Part shown: one piece after another, positions 23,948 to 32,795 of the stretch
How the letters are laid out: each line of letters opens with the position of its first letter
Position numbering within the stretch: the first letter of the stretch is position 1
Made by a program: the position numbers and the translations under genes
NCBI GenBank assembly: GCA_024234215.1
Contig: JACKOQ010000005.1
Location: 124,001-188,000, forward strand
Source of the DNA: Pseudomonadales bacterium
GTDB lineage: Bacteria > Pseudomonadota > Gammaproteobacteria > Pseudomonadales > UBA5862
DNA: 64,000 nt
Direction of reading: 5' to 3'
Notes under the pieces: generated by a model
The model's database searches: none
Told to the model about the DNA's origin: nothing
What the model saw: the letters and a program-made list of their open reading frames with translations, nothing else

Positions 23948-23977
23948 CAGCAGTCGAGCGACAGCGGCAAAAACCGG

Positions 23978-24922
23978 TTACCGAGACAATTGATCTGCCG
24001 CTGCTTCCTCGGCCATGCAGACGCGGTTGCGCCCCTCGTGCTTGGCCCGGTAGAGCGCTTCATCGGCGCGCCGCAGCAGTTCAGCCGCTGAGTCGTCGTG
24101 CAGCGTGGCGATTCCCAGGCTGACCGTGAAGTTCAGCACGCTGCCGCGGTAGGTGACCTCGAGTTTGGCCGCCGCCCGGCGGATGCGCTCTGCGGTGATC
24201 AGTGCCCCTTCGGCCGGTGTGTTGTGCAGCAGCAGTGCGAACTCCTCACCGCCATAGCGATAGAGCAGGTCGGTCGAACGGGCCGCCCGGCCGATCTCGG
24301 CAGCCAGTTCGCTCAGCACCTGGTCACCGGCCGGGTGGCCATGGCTGTCATTGATCCTTTTGAAGTGGTCGACATCGATCATCAGCAGCGACAGCGGCTG
24401 ACGATGCCGTCTGGCCAGATCGACCTCGCGGCGCATCGCGCTCTCGAATGCCTGACGGTTGCCGACCTGGGTCAGACCATCGGTGAGGGCCGTGCGCAGC
24501 GTCTTGCGGTGAATCAAGGCGTTGCGCAACGGAAAGATCAGCGTGGAGAGCAGGGTTTCGAGCAATTCGGTCTCGGCCTCGCTGAAGGGGTGGTTGCGAT
24601 GCAACCCGATCTCACCCAGCGCCATCTGTTCGATCGCCAGTCGGTAGTTCAACTGGATGCAGCCATCTCCCTCCCAGGCGAACTCGATCTGCTCATCCTC
24701 GTGCCGATAGCCCAGGCCAGTGATCGGCATGATCTTGCTGACCCAGTCGGCAAAAAAGGTGAGCAGTTGCTCCACTTCGAGCGAAGTCTGCAACAGCCGG
24801 GCAAGACCGAGCTGCAGATTCAGCTCCGCCAGTTCGGCGGCAATGGCGTCGGCGGTACCGCCCCCACTTCCCGGCAGGGATGCGTCGCGCGAAGGGGTCG
24901 GAATCGATAACACTGCGGACAT
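23978..24922 (-). CDS. Diguanylate cyclase (GGDEF) with N-terminal sensor region
   Basis: Makes cyclic di-GMP from GTP. 314 residues: an N-terminal GAF-like region (about 25-145) without transmembrane segments, then a GGDEF domain with the active-site motif GGEEF at 224-228 and an inhibitory I-site RSTD at 215-218, five residues before it. The NxxD-type turn DVDHFKRINDSHGHPAGD is present. All features of an active cyclase with product feedback are there; no EAL or HD-GYP domain follows. The signal is unknown. It lies convergent to the CBS protein. Confidence 0.9.
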   Translation of the reverse strand: MSAVLSIPTPSRDASLPGSGGGTADAIAAELAELNLQLGLARLLQTSLEVEQLLTFFADWVSKIMPITGLGYRHEDEQIEFAWEGDGCIQLNYRLAIEQMALGEIGLHRNHPFSEAETELLETLLSTLIFPLRNALIHRKTLRTALTDGLTQVGNRQAFESAMRREVDLARRHRQPLSLLMIDVDHFKRINDSHGHPAGDQVLSELAAEIGRAARSTDLLYRYGGEEFALLLHNTPAEGALITAERIRRAAAKLEVTYRGSVLNFTVSLGIATLHDDSAAELLRRADEALYRAKHEGRNRVCMAEEAAADQLSR

Positions 24923-25151
24923 GGATTCATCACTCCAGAGAGTCTTGGCTTGATCCGGGCGTCACGCTGATGGGCGCCTCGTTGACACGACTGCTTTAGC
25001 GAAAGCCGTGCCAACTATCAAGAGACTGTTTTCCAAGCTCAAAACTGTTTTTCAGCCGGTTTATTGGCCAGAAACGGCAGGAGTGGTGGTTTTTTGACCA
25101 GAAAGCCGCCGCTGCCCTCCTTCGCTCGGCGGGTGATCAGTCAAAATACTG

Positions 25152-25913
25152 TCATCCGGGTTGTCCGTCGCGCGTCTGCGCATCCAGCGAAACACCGTTG
25201 AGATGGCGGCTCTGCGGCCCCATCAGGTAGAGGTAGAGCGGCATGATTTCGTCCGGAGCCGGATTGCGGTCCGGATCTTCGCCGGGATAGGCGTCGGCCC
25301 GCATCCGGGTGCGGGTCGCGCCCGGATTGATGCTGTTGATCCGCACCTGACTCACCGCGCCCAGCTCCTCGGCCCAGACCTGCGCCATGCCCTCGACGGC
25401 AAACTTGGTGACCGCATAGGCACCCCAGTAGGCACGTCCGCGTCGGCCAACGCCCGACGAAGTAAAAATCACTGAAGCATCATCGGCTTGCATCAACAGC
25501 GGCAGCAGCGCCTGCGTCATCATGAAGGCGGCAGTCAGATTGACCTGCAGCAGTTTCTGCCACTCATCGAGCGGGTACTGCCCAAGCGGCGTGCGCCGGC
25601 CCAGCAGCGCGGCATTGTGCAGCACACCATGAAGCTGGCCGAACTCCCGCTCCAGGGTCGCGGTCAGATCCTGGTGGTCGCGCAGGGTGGCGCCCTGCAG
25701 ATTCATCGGATAGATGGCCGGCTCGGGTCCACCGGCGGCGACGATCTCGTCGTAGCACTCTTCGAGATGCTTGACCGTGCGCCCCAGCAACACCACGGTG
25801 GCGCCGTGGCGCGCGTAGCAGTTGGCCGCGGCCCGGCCGATGCCGGCACCGGCGCCGGTCACCAGAATGAAACGCCCCTGCAACAAGTCGGAAGGTGGTT
25901 GATATTCAAACAT
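25152..25913 (-). CDS. yciK: Short-chain dehydrogenase, YciK type
   Basis: 253-residue SDR oxidoreductase matching E. coli YciK (FEYQPPSDLLQGRFILVTGAG; HNAALLGRRTPL; FTSSGVGRRGRAYWGAYAVTKFAVEG; NPGATRTRMRA; MPLYLYLMG). Nucleotide loop TGAGAGIG; catalytic Ser in FTSSG and Tyr-x3-Lys in YAVTK. The substrate is not established. The ATG at 25913 fits the family; open sequence upstream does not. It is downstream of mupP and ubiG in the same direction, an arrangement known from Pseudomonas. Confidence 0.9.
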   Translation of the reverse strand: MFEYQPPSDLLQGRFILVTGAGAGIGRAAANCYARHGATVVLLGRTVKHLEECYDEIVAAGGPEPAIYPMNLQGATLRDHQDLTATLEREFGQLHGVLHNAALLGRRTPLGQYPLDEWQKLLQVNLTAAFMMTQALLPLLMQADDASVIFTSSGVGRRGRAYWGAYAVTKFAVEGMAQVWAEELGAVSQVRINSINPGATRTRMRADAYPGEDPDRNPAPDEIMPLYLYLMGPQSRHLNGVSLDAQTRDGQPG

Positions 25914-25976
25914 TTGCTGTGGCCTCCCAGAGACTCGGTAAATTCGCGAACACGGCAACTCCCTGCCGCCCGGGTT

Positions 25977-26654
25977 TCAGTCGGCGGAGAGCCGTTGCCG
26001 CAGCCACGATGCCATCTCATCGACGCTGCGCACCAGGTGGTCGGCCTGCCACTGCTCGGCCGGATCGGCCGGATGCACGTAGCCGTAGGCGGCCGCCATC
26101 GTCAGGGCGCCGGCGGCCCGGCCGGCCTCGATGTCGCGGCGGTGGTCGCCGATGTAGAGCGTATGCGCCACCGGGCGGTCAAGTTGACGACAGGCAAGCA
26201 GGATCGGTTCGGGATCGGGCTTGCGTCGCGTGACATGGTCAGGGCAGACCAGAGTGCGGCAGCGCGGCAGCAGATCGAGCCCCTGCATCAATGGCACCGC
26301 ATAGTGACTCGGCTTGTTGGTCACCACGCCCCAGGCAATGCCCGTTGCATCGAACCAGTCGAGCAGTTCGGCCAGGCCGGCGAAGAGCCGGGTTCGCGCA
26401 TGGCCGTTGCGCTGGTAAAGATCGAGCAACTGCTGGCGCAGCGGCTCGAACTCGGCTGCATCGGGCGCATGGCCAAAGCCCAGAGTGATCAGCGCGCCCG
26501 ACCCCTCCGACACCGTCTCACGAATCGCCTTGTCACTGAGCAGGCGCTGACACTGCCGCTGCTGCATCAACTGGCGCAGCACCACGATGAAGTCGGGGGC
26601 GGTATCGAGCAGGGTGCCATCGAGGTCGAACAGCACCGTGGAGAGCGTCCGCAT
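25977..26654 (-). CDS. mupP: HAD phosphatase, N-acetylmuramate 6-phosphate phosphatase MupP type
   Basis: 225-residue haloacid-dehalogenase phosphatase: motif I FDLDGTLLDT, motif II VTNKP, motif III lysine in RRKPDPEP, motif IV YIGDHRRDIEAG. The Gph/MupP subgroup cannot be separated by motifs alone. Position directly behind ubiG and before yciK is that of Pseudomonas MupP, which dephosphorylates MurNAc-6-P in the anhydro-muropeptide recycling route; phosphoglycolate phosphatase is the alternative. I take the ATG at 26654; a GTG at 26663 overlapping the ubiG stop is also possible. Confidence 0.82.
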   Translation of the reverse strand: MRTLSTVLFDLDGTLLDTAPDFIVVLRQLMQQRQCQRLLSDKAIRETVSEGSGALITLGFGHAPDAAEFEPLRQQLLDLYQRNGHARTRLFAGLAELLDWFDATGIAWGVVTNKPSHYAVPLMQGLDLLPRCRTLVCPDHVTRRKPDPEPILLACRQLDRPVAHTLYIGDHRRDIEAGRAAGALTMAAAYGYVHPADPAEQWQADHLVRSVDEMASWLRQRLSAD

Positions 26655-26659
26655 CGGCT

Positions 26660-27370
26660 TCACGCCCCCTTCACCGCATGGAGCAGATAGTTGACGTCGA
26701 CATCGCGGTCGAGCCGGTAGCGCCGGGTCAGCGGGTTGTAGACCATGCCGGTCAGGTCATCCAGCCGCAGATCGGCCATTCTGAGCCAGCCGGCCAACTC
26801 GGCCGGGCGGATGAAACGGGTATATTGATGGGTGCCGCGCGGCAGCAGACCCAGCAGATATTCGGCGCCAACGATGGCGAACAGAAAGGATTTCGGATTG
26901 CGGTTGATGGTCGAGAAGAACAGATGACCGCCCGGCTTCACCAGCCGGGCCGCGGCCCGAATCACCGACAGCGGATCGGGCACATGCTCGAGCATCTCCA
27001 GACAGGTGACCAGGTCAAAGGCGGCCGGCTGCTCATCCGCCAGCGCCTCGGCGGTCACCCGGCGGTAGCTCAGCCCTTCCAGTTGCGATTCGAGCCGATG
27101 CAGCTCAGCCACCGCCAGTGGCGCCTCGCCCATGTCGATGCCCAGTACCTCGGCGCCGCGCACTGCCATCCCCTCCGCCAGCAGGCCGCCGCCGCAGCCG
27201 ATGTCGACCACCCGCTTGCCGGCCAGCCCTGCCCGCTCGTTGATGTAGTTGAGCCGCAGCGGATTGATGTCATGCAGCGGCTTGAACTCGCTGTCGGGGT
27301 CCCACCAGCGGTTGGCCAGGGCTTCGAACTTGGCGATCTCACCCAGGTCGACATTGTTGGCGTGCTGCAT
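26660..27370 (-). CDS. ubiG: Ubiquinone biosynthesis O-methyltransferase
   Basis: SAM-dependent methyltransferase carrying out both O-methylations in ubiquinone synthesis. 236 residues. Family start NVDLGEIAKFEALANRWWDP, SAM motif I VVDIGCGGGLLAEGMA (about 52-67), acidic LGIDM, motif TCLEMLEHVPDP and FFSTINRNPKSF all agree with UbiG. GGGGGC lies just before the ATG at 27370. The stop overlaps the upstream GTG of the phosphatase gene, suggesting coupling. Confidence 0.95.
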   Translation of the reverse strand: MQHANNVDLGEIAKFEALANRWWDPDSEFKPLHDINPLRLNYINERAGLAGKRVVDIGCGGGLLAEGMAVRGAEVLGIDMGEAPLAVAELHRLESQLEGLSYRRVTAEALADEQPAAFDLVTCLEMLEHVPDPLSVIRAAARLVKPGGHLFFSTINRNPKSFLFAIVGAEYLLGLLPRGTHQYTRFIRPAELAGWLRMADLRLDDLTGMVYNPLTRRYRLDRDVDVNYLLHAVKGA

Positions 27371-27686
27371 GGGGGCTCCTGTGGCTGTGCAATGGTGGCA
27401 TGATACCGCAGCCCCCAGCCATCGCGTCACTCAGCGTCGGTCGCACCGTGCACTTCGCCGGCCCTTTTCGCCGGCCGATTTCTGTTTATATAATGCGGTG
27501 TCCTCGAGCTGGAACCGCTGCGCGCGATGCGTGGCGTTCCCCCATCCTTGCTGCCGAACAGAACAACCGATTCAGAGCGACGCACTTTCGCTCCGATCGC
27601 GGATATAACAACGAGCGCGCGGCCTGGTCTGGATCAATATGCCCGACGCCGCTGTCGCTCGACCACAGGCTCATTAGGGAGGCTTC
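27371..27686. promoter_or_regulatory. Divergent ubiG / molybdenum hydroxylase intergenic region
   Basis: 316 bp without a gene. It holds a consensus -10 (TATAAT, 27489-27494) oriented towards the hydroxylase operon, with only a weak -35 candidate (TTTCGC, 17 bp upstream). A 6-bp palindrome pair GCCGGC..GCCGGC lies just upstream near 27460-27475. The mapped -10 would give a leader of almost 200 nt before the first ATG; no riboswitch is recognised in it. Confidence 0.5.
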
Positions 27687-28562
27687 ATGCAACCTTTCGA
27701 CTATGTGGCGCCCACTTCACTGGCCGCGGCCACTGAACTCCTCAAGAGCGCCTCATCCGTGCCCACTCGTATCCTGGCCGGCGGGACTGACCTGCTGGTG
27801 CAGATGCGTGCCGGCGCGCGCAGCACTTCGCGCGTGCTCGACATCAAGAAGATTCCGGAAACCAGCGTGCTGGAGATCGGCACCAGCCACCTGCGCATCG
27901 GTGCGGCCATCAGCGCCGCGCAAATTTGCGGGCATCCCGAGCTGCGCAAGCTGTTTCCCGGCGTGGTGGAGTCTATCGAACTGATCGGTTCGACCCAGGT
28001 GCAGGGCCGGGCCACGCCGGTCGGCAACCTCTGCAACGCATCACCCGGTGCCGACAGTGTGCCGGCACTGGTGGCCGTCGGCGCCGAGGCGCGTGTGGTC
28101 AGTGCCAGTGGCGAGCGCTGGCTACCGGTGGCCGAGCTGCCCGCTGCGCCAGGACGCACGACGCTGGCGCCGGAGGAGTTCGTCGTCGAACTGCGGCTGC
28201 CGCTGCCGGCCGCACGCAGCTCCGATGCCTACCTGCGCTTTACGCCGCGTGCCGAGATGGACATTGCCGTCGTCGGTGTCGGTGTTGCGCTCACCCTGGA
28301 TGAACAGGGCGTCTGCCGCGCGGCGCGTGCCGCCGTCGGCGCCGTGGCCGCAACGGTACTGCTGGCGCCCACCGTGGCCGACGCCATCATCGGTTCGAAG
28401 ATCGATGACGAGTCGCTGGCACGGGCCGCCCAGGCCGCCACGCGGGTGGGCAATCCGATCAGCGACAAGCGAGGCACCGCGGAATTCCGCCGCCACATCG
28501 CCGGGGTGCTGGCCAAGCGCGCCATCCGCGCCGCGGCACAACGGGCGCAACAACAGGGGTAA
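27687..28562 (+). CDS. Xanthine dehydrogenase family, FAD-binding (medium) subunit
   Basis: 291-residue FAD subunit of a molybdenum hydroxylase. FAD contacts: RILAGGTDLLVQMRAG (residues ~28-43) and the second motif in TPVGNLCNASPGADSVPALVA (about 110-130). The CO-dehydrogenase-type C-terminal domain follows (EMDIAVVGVGVAL). GGGAGG precedes the ATG. Start and stop of the three subunit genes overlap or abut (TAATG to the next). Substrate unknown; see the large subunit. Confidence 0.88.
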   Translation: MQPFDYVAPTSLAAATELLKSASSVPTRILAGGTDLLVQMRAGARSTSRVLDIKKIPETSVLEIGTSHLRIGAAISAAQICGHPELRKLFPGVVESIELIGSTQVQGRATPVGNLCNASPGADSVPALVAVGAEARVVSASGERWLPVAELPAAPGRTTLAPEEFVVELRLPLPAARSSDAYLRFTPRAEMDIAVVGVGVALTLDEQGVCRAARAAVGAVAATVLLAPTVADAIIGSKIDDESLARAAQAATRVGNPISDKRGTAEFRRHIAGVLAKRAIRAAAQRAQQQG

Positions 28563-29050
28563 TGAAGATGGCGAAGCAACATGTCTCCACCACCATCAAT
28601 GGTGAAGCGATCGAATTTCTCTGTGAGCCGCAGCAGAGCCTGCTGGAGGTGCTGCGCGACGAGCTGGGGTTGACCGGCACCAAGGAGGGTTGTGCGACCG
28701 GCGACTGTGGCGCCTGCTCGGTGCAGCTCAATGGCCGGCTGATCTGCTCCTGCCTGATGCTGGGCGTCGAGGCCCAGGGACAGCAGATCGGCACCATCGA
28801 GGGCATCGCCAAGCCGCATGAGCTGCACCCGATCCAGCAGAAGTTCCTCGAACATGCCGCCCTGCAGTGCGGCATCTGCACGCCCGGCTACATCGTGGCG
28901 ACCAAGGCATTGCTGGAACAGAACCCCGATCCGACCGAGCAGGAGGTGCGTTACTGGCTCTCCGGCAACCTGTGCCGTTGCACCGGGTATGACAAGATCG
29001 TGCGTGCGGTGCTCGATGCCGCCGCGGAACTCAAAGGAGCGACACCATGA
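28562..29050 (+). CDS. Xanthine dehydrogenase family, [2Fe-2S] (small) subunit
   Basis: 162 residues with two [2Fe-2S] clusters. A plant-type ferredoxin domain has cysteines in KEGCATGDCGACSVQ and LICSC; the helical second domain has QCGICTPGYIV and GNLCRCTGYDKIV. It carries electrons from the Mo site to FAD. The ATG shares its A with the TAA of the FAD-subunit gene, and the end overlaps the large-subunit ATG by four bases, so the three are translated as a set. Confidence 0.92.
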   Translation: MKMAKQHVSTTINGEAIEFLCEPQQSLLEVLRDELGLTGTKEGCATGDCGACSVQLNGRLICSCLMLGVEAQGQQIGTIEGIAKPHELHPIQQKFLEHAALQCGICTPGYIVATKALLEQNPDPTEQEVRYWLSGNLCRCTGYDKIVRAVLDAAAELKGATP

Positions 29051-31329
29051 GCGAGCAGAGCACTCCCAAGACCTACCGATCGATCGGCACCTCCCCGGTC
29101 CGCCCCGATGGCATCGACAAGGTGACCGGGCGCGCCAACTACGGTGCCGACCGCCACCTGCCCGGCATGCTGCATGGCAAGACGCTGCGCAGCCCGCATG
29201 CCCATGCGCGCATTCGCTCGATCGATGTCAGCGAGGCCGAAAAGCTGCCGGGCGTCATGGCGGTGGTGACCGGTGCCGACTTCCCCCATCTGAAATCGGC
29301 GATGGAAGAGGCCGGCGAGTCGCAGATCGATGTGTGGGATCTGGCCCGCAACGTCATGGCGCGCGACAAGGTGCTCTACCACGGCCATGCGGTGGCCGCG
29401 GTGGCGGCCACCTCCGATGCAATCGCCGAGGCGGCACTGGCAAAGATTCGGGTCGACTATGAAGTGCTGACACCGGTGATGGACATCGAGGCCGCCATGG
29501 CCGACAACGCACCGTTGCTGCATGATGAGATGCGCACCCAGGGGCTGCCCGCTGCGGCCGATCGCGCCTCCAACGTCGCCACGGTGATCAAGCTGGCGCG
29601 TGGCGACCTTGCCGCCGGCTTTGCAGCGGCCGATGTGGTGATCGAGCGTGAATTCTCGACCCCCACCGTCCACCAGGGCTATATCGAGCCCCATGCCGTC
29701 GTGGCCGACTGCCGCGAAAATGGTCAGGCCACGCTCTGGTGCTGCACCCAGGGCCCCTTCGTGGTCCGCACGCTGACCAGCAAGGTGCTGAATTGGGATG
29801 TCTCCCGCATCAAGGTGATTCCGAGCGAAATCGGCGGCGGCTTCGGTGCCAAGACCACCGTCTATCAGGAGCCGGTCGCGATCATGCTGTCGCTGAAGTC
29901 GGGCCGTCCGGTCAAGATGGTGATGAACCGCGAAGAGGTGTTCCGCGCCACCGGTCCCACCTCGGCCAGCCGCATCCGCATCAAGCTTGGCGCCAACCGC
30001 GCCGGCAAGATCATGGCCGCCGAGGCCGAGCTGAAGTACGAAGCGGGCGCCTTCAAGGGCTCGCCGGTGATGCCCGGCTGCATGTGCGTGTTCGTCTCCT
30101 ACGAGATGCAGAGCTTCAGCATCACCGGCTATGACGTGGTGGTCAACAAGCCGAAGGTGGCGGCCTATCGGGCACCGGGAGCGCCGATGGCGGCCTTCGC
30201 GATGGAGTCGATGATCGACGAGATGGCGCACAAGTTGGCGATCGATCCGATCCAGTTCCGCCTCGACAACGCCGTGCGTGAGGGGTCGCAGGCGGTCTAT
30301 GGTCCAAAATTCCCCGCCATCGGCTTTGAAGCCTGCCTCAAGCAGGCCGAGAGCCATCCGCACTACCGCGCACCACTCGGCGCCAACCAGGGACGCGGCG
30401 TGGCGGCCGGCTTCTGGTTCAACGTCGGCATGCAGTCGAGCGCGACGGTCAATGTGCAGGAGGATGGCAGCGCGATCGTGATCACCGCCAGCCCCGACAT
30501 TGGCGGTTCGCGCGCCTCGATGGCACTGATGGCCTCCGAAGAGCTGGGCATTCCTTACGAGCGCATCAATGCCCTGGTCGGCGACACCGAGACCGCCGGC
30601 TATTGCGATGTCACCGGCGGCAGCCGCACCACCTTTGCCACCGGCATGGCGGTCATCCAGGCATCAAAAGATGTGATCCGGCAGATGCGTGAGCGCGCGG
30701 CCAAGGTCTGGAACGTCGAGATCGATCAGGTGAGTTGGGTCGATGGTGCGGCAGTGCCGGCGGCAGAGGTGGCTGCCGAAAAGGATCTGAAGCCGCTGAG
30801 CTTCGCCGAGCTGGCCAGAAATGCGGCCCACACCGGTGGTCCGATTGCCGGACGCGCCTCACTGATGGCACAGGGCGCCGGCGCCGGCTTCGGTGTGCAC
30901 CTCTGCGATGTCGAAGTCGATCCGGAAACCGGCAAGGTCGACATCATCCGCTACACGGTGATTCAGGATGCCGGCAAGGCGATCCACCCTGCCTATGTCG
31001 AAGGGCAGTTGCAGGGCGGCGCCGTGCAGGGCATCGGCTGGGCGCTGAACGAGGAGTATGTCTACAACGCCCAGGGGGTGATGGAAAATCCCGCCTTCCT
31101 CGACTACCGGATGCCGGTCGCCCTCGACCTGCCGATGATCGATGCGGTGATCGTCGAGGTGCCGAATCCGTCGCACCCCTATGGCGTGCGCGGTGTCGGC
31201 GAGACGCCGATCGTGCCGCCGCTGGGTGCGGTGGCCAACGCGGTGCATGACGCCACCCAGGTGCGCTTCTGCCACCTGCCACTCAATCCGCCACGGGTGC
31301 TGGCAGGCTTGCAGGCCGCCGGAGCCTGA
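29047..31329 (+). CDS. Xanthine dehydrogenase family, molybdopterin-binding (large) subunit
   Basis: 760-residue catalytic subunit holding the Mo-pterin. Visible: the N-terminal a/b hammerhead (RVDGIDKVTGRANYGAD-type start, SPHAHARI), GGGFGAKT, and the C-terminal GVGETPIVPP, whose Glu is the expected base. Near the Mo site it reads AYRAPGAP, unlike AYXCSFR of form I CO dehydrogenase and unlike AYRGAGR of form II. It is therefore not an ordinary CO dehydrogenase; a hydroxylase or reductase on an organic ring is the likeliest class, substrate undefined. Cytoplasmic by lack of a signal peptide. Confidence 0.88.
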   Translation: MSEQSTPKTYRSIGTSPVRPDGIDKVTGRANYGADRHLPGMLHGKTLRSPHAHARIRSIDVSEAEKLPGVMAVVTGADFPHLKSAMEEAGESQIDVWDLARNVMARDKVLYHGHAVAAVAATSDAIAEAALAKIRVDYEVLTPVMDIEAAMADNAPLLHDEMRTQGLPAAADRASNVATVIKLARGDLAAGFAAADVVIEREFSTPTVHQGYIEPHAVVADCRENGQATLWCCTQGPFVVRTLTSKVLNWDVSRIKVIPSEIGGGFGAKTTVYQEPVAIMLSLKSGRPVKMVMNREEVFRATGPTSASRIRIKLGANRAGKIMAAEAELKYEAGAFKGSPVMPGCMCVFVSYEMQSFSITGYDVVVNKPKVAAYRAPGAPMAAFAMESMIDEMAHKLAIDPIQFRLDNAVREGSQAVYGPKFPAIGFEACLKQAESHPHYRAPLGANQGRGVAAGFWFNVGMQSSATVNVQEDGSAIVITASPDIGGSRASMALMASEELGIPYERINALVGDTETAGYCDVTGGSRTTFATGMAVIQASKDVIRQMRERAAKVWNVEIDQVSWVDGAAVPAAEVAAEKDLKPLSFAELARNAAHTGGPIAGRASLMAQGAGAGFGVHLCDVEVDPETGKVDIIRYTVIQDAGKAIHPAYVEGQLQGGAVQGIGWALNEEYVYNAQGVMENPAFLDYRMPVALDLPMIDAVIVEVPNPSHPYGVRGVGETPIVPPLGAVANAVHDATQVRFCHLPLNPPRVLAGLQAAGA

Positions 31330-31334
31330 ACCGG

Positions 31335-31580
31335 TTGGCCCGGGTGCTGCTGTCGAGCGAACTGCAACCCCTCGCCGGAGGGGTTGCAGAGTTGAATCTG
31401 GCTGCCGTTGACGTGCGCGAACTGTTCGAGCAGTTGCGCCGTCACTGCCCGGCGCTGGCGGAACATGTGCAACAGCATTCGGCGCTCGCCATCGATGGTG
31501 TCATCTACCAGAGGCCCTTCGCCGAACCACTGGCGCCCGACTGCGAGATCTACTTCATCCCCCGCATTGCCGCTGGCTGA
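31335..31580 (+). CDS. MoaD/ThiS-like ubiquitin-fold protein
   Basis: 81 residues directly after the Mo-hydroxylase large subunit (5 bp gap). Ubiquitin-like sulfur carrier pattern: VLLSSELQPLAGG, VDVRELFEQLRRHCPAL, IYFIPRIAAG. The usual C-terminal Gly-Gly is Ala-Gly here, so classical sulfur transfer is uncertain. TTG at 31335 gives the fullest product; GTG at 31344 is an alternative. Placement suggests a part in cofactor supply or sulfuration for the hydroxylase, but this is inference. Confidence 0.6.
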   Translation: MARVLLSSELQPLAGGVAELNLAAVDVRELFEQLRRHCPALAEHVQQHSALAIDGVIYQRPFAEPLAPDCEIYFIPRIAAG

Positions 31581-31701
31581 ATCCGGCACATCGGCCACCC
31601 ATTCAGAGCCGGCGAATGGCTCTGTCGGCGGTCGAACTCCCTGCTCACGGTCAGGATCACGGCATTCAGACTGACCACTTCAGCCGCACGTCCGAGTACC
31701 C

Positions 31702-32364
31702 ATGACCTTTCTGCTCCGACATGAACGCAGCCTGCTGCTGCTCGCCACCCTGCTGGTGCTGCTGGGCTCCGGCTGGCAACCCCATGACCGCGCCACCTGG
31801 TGGCTCGAGGTGGCACCGGTGCTGATTGCGCTGCCGATCCTGCTTGCCACCCACCACCGCCACCCCCTGACACCGCTGCTGTATCGGTTGCTGTTTCTGC
31901 ATGGGGTGATCCTGATGGTCGGTGGCCACTACACCTATGCGCGAGTGCCACTGGGCTTCTGGTTTGCCGACTGGTTCGATCTGACCCGCAACCACTATGA
32001 CCGCCTCGGCCACCTGGCGCAGGGTTTTGTTCCGGCGTTGCTGGCGCGGGAGATTCTGCTGCGCGCCACCCCGCTGCGTGGTGCCGGCTGGATCTGGCTG
32101 CTGGTCACGGCAGTGGCGTTGGCCGTCAGCGCGCTCTATGAACTGCTGGAGTGGGCGGTGGCGCTGATCAGCGCCGAGGCGGCGGAGTCCTTTCTGGCGA
32201 TGCAGGGTGATGTCTGGGACACCCAGTGGGACATCTTTCTGGCGCTGATCGGCGCCCTGCTGGCGCAGTGGCTGTGTGGCCGGCAGCATGACCGCGAACT
32301 GGCGCGGCTGCGGCAGCGGTCAATCACCAATCCGTCACCCCAGTCTGCCCCTGAAAAGCACTGA
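31702..32364 (+). CDS. yjdF: DUF2238 inner-membrane protein (YjdF-like)
   Basis: 220-residue membrane protein of the DUF2238 family, function unknown. About five hydrophobic segments (LLLLATLLVLLGSGW; VAPVLIALPILLA; LLFLHGVILMVGGHYTYARVPLG; WIWLLVTAVALAVSALYELLEW; DIFLALIGALLAQWLC). The conserved polar motifs HYTYARVP, RNHYDRLGHLAQG, YELLEW and GDVWDTQWD lie at membrane edges, suggesting a metal or lipid-headgroup site. No operon partner is evident; acpS converges from the right. Confidence 0.82.
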   Translation: MTFLLRHERSLLLLATLLVLLGSGWQPHDRATWWLEVAPVLIALPILLATHHRHPLTPLLYRLLFLHGVILMVGGHYTYARVPLGFWFADWFDLTRNHYDRLGHLAQGFVPALLAREILLRATPLRGAGWIWLLVTAVALAVSALYELLEWAVALISAEAAESFLAMQGDVWDTQWDIFLALIGALLAQWLCGRQHDRELARLRQRSITNPSPQSAPEKH

Positions 32365-32405
32365 ATTTCTGCGCGCAGCATGAAAGTACGCCGATCACCT
32401 CACCA

Positions 32406-32795
32406 TCAGACCGGGAGCGGAGCGCGGCTCAGCACCACGAAGGCCAGCGCGTAGTCACGTTCGTCGCTCAGCGAGACCTGTGCCTGGGCATCGAGCGCTG
32501 CCAGCCGCTCGGCGGCGGCGCCGGAGAGTTGCAGGCAGGGGGCACCGGCGCTGTCATGCAGCAGCGCGATCTGCCGGGGTGCCACGCCATTGCCGAACCC
32601 GCAGCCGAGCGCCTTGACCACCGCCTCCTTGACCGCGAACCGCTTGGCCAGAAAGTGGGCGGGTGCCGCAGCGGTTGGCAGCTCCAGCAGTTCGCTGGGG
32701 GCAAGGATGCGCCGGGAAAAGGCATCGCCATAGCGCTGGTGCAGCCGGGCGATGCGGGCGACGCTGACCAGATCGGTGCCGATGCCGAGGATCAT
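32406..32795 (-). CDS. acpS: Holo-[acyl-carrier-protein] synthase
   Basis: Transfers 4'-phosphopantetheine from CoA to ACP. 129 residues with both signature regions: GIGTDLVSVARI at the N-terminus (Mg-binding Asp) and FLAKRFAVKEAVVKALGCG (Glu/Lys, about 50-65). The ATG overlaps the pdxJ stop by four bases (ATGA), placing it last in the lepA-lepB-DUF4845-rnc-era-recO-pdxJ-acpS series. Confidence 0.94.
   Translation of the reverse strand: MILGIGTDLVSVARIARLHQRYGDAFSRRILAPSELLELPTAAAPAHFLAKRFAVKEAVVKALGCGFGNGVAPRQIALLHDSAGAPCLQLSGAAAERLAALDAQAQVSLSDERDYALAFVVLSRAPLPV

Noticed and set aside
29047..31329. Aerobic (form I) CO dehydrogenase large subunit
   Set aside because: The AYXCSFR motif is absent (AYRAPGAP instead), and no CoxD/E/F accessory genes follow.
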